In this document: positions 57,701-64,000 of the stretch, piece after piece
How positions within the stretch are numbered: the first letter of the stretch is position 1
Layout of the letters: the number at the start of each line of letters is the position of its first letter
DNA from: Palaemon carinicauda
Taxonomy: Eukaryota > Arthropoda > Malacostraca > Decapoda > Palaemonidae
DNA: 64,000 bases
Direction of reading: 5' to 3'
Assembly: GCF_036898095.1 (NCBI RefSeq)
Contig: NC_090729.1
Span: forward strand, 63,641,132-63,705,131
Position numbers and translations under genes: made by a program
Notes under the pieces: generated by a model
What the model saw: the letters and a program-made list of their open reading frames with translations, nothing else
The model's database searches: none
Told to the model about the DNA's origin: nothing

Positions 57701-60181
57701 CCTTGCATGGGGGTAGCCAGGCTAGGGTTCGATCCCCTCTCCCGCTCCGTAGTTCCTCTGGTTGCTGCAACCTCACCATCCCTGTCCGCTGAGGCTTTGG
57801 GGTGGCCCGGTGGTGGGGTCCTTGCATGGGGGTAGCCAGGCTAGGGTTCGATCCCCTCTCCCGCTCCGTAGTTCCTCTGGTTGCTGCAACCTCACCATCC
57901 CTGTCCGCTGAGGCTTTGGGGTGGCCCGGTGGTGGGGTCCTTGCATGGGGGTAGCCAGGCTAGGGTTCGATCCCCTCTCCCGCTCCGTAGTTCCTCTGGT
58001 TGCTGCAACCTCACCATCCCTGTCCGCTGAGGCTTTGGGGTGGCCCGGTGGTGGGGTCCTTGCATGGGGGTAGCCAGGCTAGGGTTCGATCCCCTCTCCC
58101 GCTCCGTAGTTCCTCTGGTTGCTGCAACCTCACCATCCCTGTCCGCTGAGGCTTTGGGGTGGCCCGGTGGTGGGGTCCTTGCATGGGGGTAGCCAGGCTA
58201 GGGTTCGATCCCCTCTCCCGCTCCGTAGTTCCTCTGGTTGCTGCAACCTCACCATCCCTGTCCGCTGAGGCTTTGGGGTGGCCCGGTGGTGGGGTCCTTG
58301 CATGGGGGTAGCCAGGCTAGGGTTCGATCCCCTCTCCCGCTCCGTAGTTCCTCTGGTTGCTGCAACCTCACCATCCCTGTCCGCTGAGGCTTTGGGGTGG
58401 CCCGGTGGTGGGGTCCTTGCATGGGGGTAGCCAGGCTAGGGTTCGATCCCCTCTCCCGCTCCGTAGTTCCTCTGGTTGCTGCAACCTCACCATCCCTGTC
58501 CGCTGAGGCTCTGGGGTGGCCCGGTGGTGGGGTCCTTGCATGGGGGTAGCCAGGCTAGGGTTCGATCCCCTCTCCCGCTCCGTAGTTCCTCTGGTTGCTG
58601 CAACCTCACCATCCCTGTCCGCTGAGGCTCTGGGGTGGCCCGGTGGTGGGGTCCTTGCATGGGGGTAGCCAGGCTAGGGTTCGATCCCCTCTCCCGCTCC
58701 GTAGTTCCTCTGGTTGCTGCAACCTCACCATCCCTGTCCGCTGAGGCTCTGGGGTGGCCCGGTGGTGGGGTCCTTGCATGGGGGTAGCCAGGCTAGGGTT
58801 CGATCCCCTCTCCCGCTCCGTAGTTCCTCTGGTTGCTGCAACCTCACCATCCCTGTCCGCTGAGGCTCTGGGGTGGCCCGGTGGTGGGGTCCTTGCATGG
58901 GGGTAGCCAGGCTAGGGTTCGATCCCCTCTCCCGCTCCGTAGTTCCTCTGGTTGCTGCAACCTCACCATCCCTGTCCGCTGAGGCTCTGGGGTGGCCCGG
59001 TGGTGGGGTCCTTGCATGGGGGTAGCCAGGCTAGGGTTCGATCCCCTCTCCCGCTCCGTAGTTCCTCTGGTTGCTGCAACCTCACCATCCCTGTCCGCTG
59101 AGGCTCTGGGGTGGCCCGGTGGTGGGGTCCTTGCATGGGGGTAGCCAGGCTAGGGTTCGATCCCCTCTCCCGCTCCGTAGTTCCTCTGGTTGCTGCAACC
59201 TCACCATCCCTGTCCGCTGAGGCTCTGGGGTGGCCCGGTGGTGGGGTCCTTGCATGGGGGTAGCCAGGCTAGGGTTCGATCCCCTCTCCCGCTCCGTAGT
59301 TCCTCTGGTTGCTGCAACCTCACCATCCCTGTCCGCTGAGGCTCTGGGGTGGCCCGGTGGTGGGGTCCTTGCATGGGGGTAGCCAGGCTAGGGTTCGATC
59401 CCCTCTCCCGCTCCGTAGTTCCTCTGGTTGCTGCAACCTCACCATCCCTGTCCGCTGAGGCTCTGGGGTGGCCCGGTGGTGGGGTCCTTGCATGGGGGTA
59501 GCCAGGCTAGGGTTCGATCCCCTCTCCCGCTCCGTAGTTCCTCTGGTTGCTGCAACCTCACCATCCCTGTCCGCTGAGGCTCTGGGGTGGCCCGGTGGTG
59601 GGGTCCTTGCATGGGGGTAGCCAGGCTAGGGTTCGATCCCCTCTCCCGCTCCGTAGTTCCTCTGGTTGCTGCAACCTCACCATCCCTGTCCGCTGAGGCT
59701 CTGGGGTGGCCCGGTGGTGGGGTCCTTGCATGGGGGTAGCCAGGCTAGGGTTCGATCCCCTCTCCCGCTCCGTAGTTCCTCTGGTTGCTGCAACCTCACC
59801 ATCCCTGTCCGCTGAGGCTCTGGGGTGGCCCGGTGGTGGGGTCCTTGCATGGGGGTAGCCAGGCTAGGGTTCGATCCCCTCTCCCGCTCCGTAGTTCCTC
59901 TGGTTGCTGCAACCTCACCATCCCTGTCCGCTGAGGCTCTGGGGTGGCCCGGTGGTGGGGTCCTTGCATGGGGGTAGCCAGGCTAGGGTTCGATCCCCTC
60001 TCCCGCTCCGTAGTTCCTCTGGTTGCTGCAACCTCACCATCCCTGTCCGCTGAGGCTCTGGGGTGGCCCGGTGGTGGGGTCCTTGCATGGGGGTAGCCAG
60101 GCTAGGGTTCGATCCCCTCTCCCGCTCCGTAGTTCCTCTGGTTGCTGCAACCTCACCATCCCTGTCCGCTGAGGCTCTGGG

Positions 60182-61380
60182 GTGGCCTCCTTGCATGGGG
60201 GTTGCCAGGCTAGGGTTCGATCCCCTCTCCCGCTCCGTAGTTCCTCTGGCTGCTGCAACCTCACCATCCCTGTCCGCTGAGGCTCTGGGGTGGCCTCCTT
60301 GCATGTGGGGTTGCCAGGCTAGGGTTCGATCCCCTCTCCTGCTCCGTAGTTCCTCTGGCTGCTGCAACCTCACCATCCCTGTCCGCTGAGGCTCTGGGGT
60401 GGCCTCCTTGCATGTGGGGTTGCCAGGCTAGGGTTCGATCCCCTCTCCTGCTCCGTAGTTCCTCTGGCTGCTGCAACCTCACCATCCCTGTCCGCTGAGG
60501 CTCTGGGGTGGCCTCCTTGCATGTGGGGTTGCCAGGCTAGGGTTCGATCCCCTCTCCTGCTCCGTAGTTCCTCTGGCTGCTGCAACCTCACCATCCCTGT
60601 CCGCTGAGGCTCTGGGGTGGCCTCCTTGCATGTGGGGTTGCCAGGCTAGGGTTCGATCCCCTCTCCTGCTCCGTAGTTCCTCTGGCTGCTGCAACCTCAC
60701 CATCCCTGTCCGCTGAGGCTCTGGGGTGGCCTCCTTGCATGTGGGGTTGCCAGGCTAGGGTTCGATCCCCTCTCCTGCTCCGTAGTTCCTCTGGCTGCTG
60801 CAACCTCACCATCCCTGTCCGCTGAGGCTCTGGGGTGGCCTCCTTGCATGTGGGGTTGCCAGGCTAGGGTTCGATCCCCTCTCCTGCTCCGTAGTTCCTC
60901 TGGCTGCTGCAACCTCACCATCCCTGTCCGCTGAGGCTCTGGGGTGGCCTCCTTGCATGTGGGGTTGCCAGGCTAGGGTTCGATCCCCTCTCCTGCTCCG
61001 TAGTTCCTCTGGCTGCTGCAACCTCACCATCCCTGTCCGCTGAGGCTCTGGGGTGGCCTCCTTGCATGTGGGGTTGCCAGGCTAGGGTTCGATCCCCTCT
61101 CCTGCTCCGTAGTTCCTCTGGCTGCTGCAACCTCACCATCCCTGTCCGCTGAGGCTCTGGGGTGGCCTCCTTGCATGTGGGGTTGCCAGGCTAGGGTTCG
61201 ATCCCCTCTCCTGCTCCGTAGTTCCTCTGGCTGCTGCAACCTCACCATCCCTGTCCGCTGAGGCTCTGGGGTGGCCTCCTTGCATGTGGGGTTGCCAGGC
61301 TAGGGTTCGATCCCCTCTCCTGCTCCGTAGTTCCTCTGGCTGCTGCAACCTCACCATCCCTGTCCGCTGAGGCTCTGGGG
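60182..61380 (+). repeat. Second block of 109-bp monomers (11 copies)
   Basis: The same shortened unit, from about 60182 to 61273 in 109-bp steps. The block start is offset 6240 bp from the first 109-bp block. Confidence 0.9.
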
Positions 61381-64000
61381 TGGCCCGGTGGGGCCTCCTT
61401 GCATGTGGGGTTGCCAGGCTAGGGTTCGATCCCCTCTCCTGCTCCGTAGTTCCTCTGGCTGCTGCAACCTCACCATCCCTGTCCGCTGAGGCTCTGGGGT
61501 GGCCCGGTGGGGGCCTCCTTGCATGTGGGGTTGCCAGGCTAGGGTTCGATCCCCTCTCCTGCTCCGTAGTTCCTCTGGCTGCTGCAACCTCACCATCCCT
61601 GTCCGCTGAGGCTCTGGGGTGGCCCGGTGGGGGCCTCCTTGCATGGGGAGTGCCAGGCTAGGGTTCGATCCCCTCTCCTGCTCCGTAGTTCCTCTGGCTG
61701 CTGCAACCTCACCATCCCTGTCCGCTGAGGCTCTGGGGTGGCCCGGTGGGGGCCTCCTTGCATGGGGAGTGCCAGGCTAGGGTTCGATCCCCTCTCCTGC
61801 TCCGTAGTTCCTCTGGCTGCTGCAACCTCACCATCCCTGTCCGCTGAGGCTCTGGGGTGGCCCGGTGGGGGCCTCCTTGCATGGGGAGTGCCAGGCTAGG
61901 GTTCGATCCCCTCTCCTGCTCCGTAGTTCCTCTGGCTGCTGCAACCTCACCATCCCTGTCCGCTGAGGCTCTGGGGTGGCCCGGTGGGGGCCTCCTTGCA
62001 TGGGGAGTGCCAGGCTAGGGTTCGATCCCCTCTCCTGCTCCGTAGTTCCTCTGGCTGCTGCAACCTCACCATCCCTGTCCGCTGAGGCTCTGGGGTGGCC
62101 CGGTGGGGGCCTCCTTGCATGGGGAGTGCCAGGCTAGGGTTCGATCCCCTCTCCTGCTCCGTAGTTCCTCTGGCTGCTGCAACCTCACCATCCCTGTCCG
62201 CTGAGGCTCTGGGGTGGCCCGGTGGTGGGGCCTCCTTGCATGGGGAGTGCCAGGCTAGGGTTCGATCCCCTCTCCTGCTCCGTAGTTCCTCTGGCTGCTG
62301 CAACCTCACCATCCCTGTCCGCTGAGGCTCTGGGGTGGCCCGGTGGTGGGGTCCTTGCATGGGGAGTGCCAGGCTAGGGTTCGATCCCCTCTCCTGCTCC
62401 GTAGTTCCTCTGGCTGCTGCAACCTCACCATCCCTGTCCGCTGAGGCTCTGGGGTGGCCCGGTGGTGGGGTCCTTGCATGGGGATTGCCACGCTAGGGTT
62501 CGATCCCCCCTCCTGATCCTTAGTTCCTCTGGCTGCTGCAACCTCACCATCCCTGTCCGCTGAGGCTCTGGGGTGGCCCGGTGGTGGGGTCCTTGCATGG
62601 GGATTGCCACGCTAGGGTTCGATCCCCCCTCCTGATCCTTAGTTCCTCTGGCTGCTGCAACCTCACCATCCCTGTCCGCTGAGGCTCTGGGGTGGCCCGG
62701 TGGTGGGGTCCTTGCATGGGGATTGCCACGCTAGGGTTCGATCCCCCCTCCTGATCCTTAGTTCCTCTGGCTGCTGCAACCTCACCATCCCTGTCCGCTG
62801 AGGCTCTGGGGTGGCCCGGTGGTGGGGTCCTTGCATGGGGATTGCCACGCTAGGGTTCGATCCCCCCTCCTGATCCTTAGTTCCTCTGGTTGCTGCAACC
62901 TCACCATCCCTGTCCGCTGAGGCTCTGTGGTGGCCCGGTGGTGGGGTCCTTGCATGGGGGTAGCCAGGCTAGGGTTCGATCCCCTCTCCCGCTCCGTAGT
63001 TCCTCTGGTTGCTGCAACCTCACCATCCCTGTCCGCTGAGGCTCTGGGGTGGCCCGGTGGTGGGGTCCTTGCATGGGGGTAGCCAGGCTAGGGTTCGATC
63101 CCCTCTCCCGCTCCGTAGTTCCTCTGGTTGCTGCAACCTCACCATCCCTGTCCGCTGAGGCTTTGGGGTGGCCCGGTGGTGGGGTCCTTGCATGGGGGTA
63201 GCCAGGCTAGGGTTCGATCCCCTCTCCCGCTCCGTAGTTCCTCTGGTTGCTGCAACCTCACCATCCCTGTCCGCTGAGGCTTTGGGGTGGCCCGGTGGTG
63301 GGGTCCTTGCATGGGGGTAGCCAGGCTAGGGTTCGATCCCCTCTCCCGCTCCGTAGTTCCTCTGGTTGCTGCAACCTCACCATCCCTGTCCGCTGAGGCT
63401 TTGGGGTGGCCCGGTGGTGGGGTCCTTGCATGGGGGTAGCCAGGCTAGGGTTCGATCCCCTCTCCCGCTCCGTAGTTCCTCTGGTTGCTGCAACCTCACC
63501 ATCCCTGTCCGCTGAGGCTTTGGGGTGGCCCGGTGGTGGGGTCCTTGCATGGGGGTAGCCAGGCTAGGGTTCGATCCCCTCTCCCGCTCCGTAGTTCCTC
63601 TGGTTGCTGCAACCTCACCATCCCTGTCCGCTGAGGCTTTGGGGTGGCCCGGTGGTGGGGTCCTTGCATGGGGGTAGCCAGGCTAGGGTTCGATCCCCTC
63701 TCCCGCTCCGTAGTTCCTCTGGTTGCTGCAACCTCACCATCCCTGTCCGCTGAGGCTTTGGGGTGGCCCGGTGGTGGGGTCCTTGCATGGGGGTAGCCAG
63801 GCTAGGGTTCGATCCCCTCTCCCGCTCCGTAGTTCCTCTGGTTGCTGCAACCTCACCATCCCTGTCCGCTGAGGCTTTGGGGTGGCCCGGTGGTGGGGTC
63901 CTTGCATGGGGGTAGCCAGGCTAGGGTTCGATCCCCTCTCCCGCTCCGTAGTTCCTCTGGTTGCTGCAACCTCACCATCCCTGTCCGCTGGTTGGGGTGG

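Larger units (their letters stand above)
24294..64000 (+). repeat. 119-bp satellite array with tRNA-like A and B boxes (about 335 copies)
   Basis: Head-to-tail, one orientation, no visible interruption, running off the window. The period is 119 bp, measured from the marker TTTAGTTCCTCTGG at 24301, 24420 and 24539. Each monomer holds, in order: AGTTCCTCTGG, the dyad GGTTGCTGCAACC or GGCTGCTGCAACC, CTCACCATCCCTGTC, TGAGGCT, an A-box-like TGGCCCAGTGG or TGGCCCGGTGG, TCCTTGCATGG, and a B-box-like GGTTAGATACC or GGTTCGATCCC. A-box start to B-box start is 42 nt in standard units, close to tRNA geometry. No TTTT run was seen. Because 119 is not a multiple of 3, overlapping open frames of up to about 210 codons appear on both strands; they are by-products. 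The copy number is estimated from length. Confidence 0.97.
50271..64000 (+). repeat. Right satellite domain: canonical B box, altered A box, block-cyclic order
   Basis: Units are GC-richer and carry GGTTCGATCCC (fits GWTCRANNC) and TGGCCCGGTGG, where the A-box invariant A is G. Subtypes come in homogeneous blocks in a repeating order: GGGAGTGCC units (50.3-50.9, 55.1-56.3, 61.6-62.4 kb), GGGATTGCCA units, many with CACGC (50.95-51.3, 56.4-57.0, 62.5-62.9 kb), GGGGTAGCC units (51.4-53.9, 57.1-60.2, 62.9 kb onward), then TGTGGGGTTGCC units (54.0-55.0, 60.3-61.5 kb). Cycle length is about 5.6-6.5 kb. The last visible unit (near 63990) has a small deletion in GCTGAGGCT. Confidence 0.9.

Noticed and set aside
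24294..64000. Dozens of overlapping open frames on both strands of the array, up to about 210 codons, with repeating segments such as RLQQPEELKSMRGY
   Set aside because: They follow the 119-bp period, exist in several frames of both strands, and shift frame with every monomer. There is no codon bias or start context; they are by-products of a stop-poor repeat.
24294..64000. CRISPR-like direct repeats
   Set aside because: There are no unique spacers; whole 119-bp units are tandem and nearly identical, and the context is eukaryotic.
24294..64000. True tRNA gene cluster, possibly with a GCA anticodon in the TTGCATG loop
   Set aside because: The boxes and spacing resemble a tRNA, but I cannot build a full acceptor stem or a good anticodon stem (only two to three pairs), and one box is broken in almost every unit.

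Overview
This window looks like repeat-dominated heterochromatin from a eukaryote. The families present (Pao/BEL and Ty3/gypsy LTR elements, a Tigger/pogo transposon, a hAT, a TTAA-inserting piggyBac-like element, a non-LTR retrotransposon and long CT microsatellite runs) suggest an arthropod, most likely a decapod crustacean. That assignment is inference, not proof. I see no host protein-coding gene, no intact tRNA or rRNA gene, and nothing prokaryotic.

Left part (1-24293): a graveyard of nested transposable elements. In order: the 3' end of a Pao/BEL integrase with a likely 3' LTR start (1-1781); a 500-N gap (1782-2281); a decayed Ty3/gypsy element (2282 to about 7706) split by a 3181-bp non-autonomous piggyBac-like element (2809-5989) with 15-bp perfect terminal inverted repeats and TTAA duplications; a dead Tigger element (7825-10355) with its transposase on the minus strand; a gag-only LTR retrotransposon with two LTRs (10414-12804); unassigned sequence with an SGNH-hydrolase-like fragment (14446-14733); a non-LTR retrotransposon (15880-18680) split by a 1433-bp hAT derivative (16968-18400) with 8-bp target duplications; and a second Pao/BEL element (about 19353-24281) that is broken inside its integrase where the satellite begins.

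Right part (24294-64000, continuing past the edge): one head-to-tail satellite array of about 335 copies of a 119-bp monomer, all in one orientation. The monomer carries tRNA-like internal promoter boxes with tRNA-like spacing (A-box start to B-box start 42 nt). In the left domain (24.3-48.3 kb) the A box fits consensus but the B box has lost its invariant C. In the right domain (50.3-64 kb) the B box is canonical but the A box has lost its invariant A. A transition zone (48.3-50.3 kb) holds stepwise intermediates. Both domains show higher-order periodicity: about 4 kb on the left and about 5.6-6.5 kb on the right. The right domain also contains blocks of a 109-bp monomer lacking the A-box region.

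The genes do not form a working system; every transposon protein here is partial or disrupted. The main biology is the insertion history on the left and the evolution of a tRNA/SINE-related satellite on the right. All copy counts and identities were read by eye, without alignment software.
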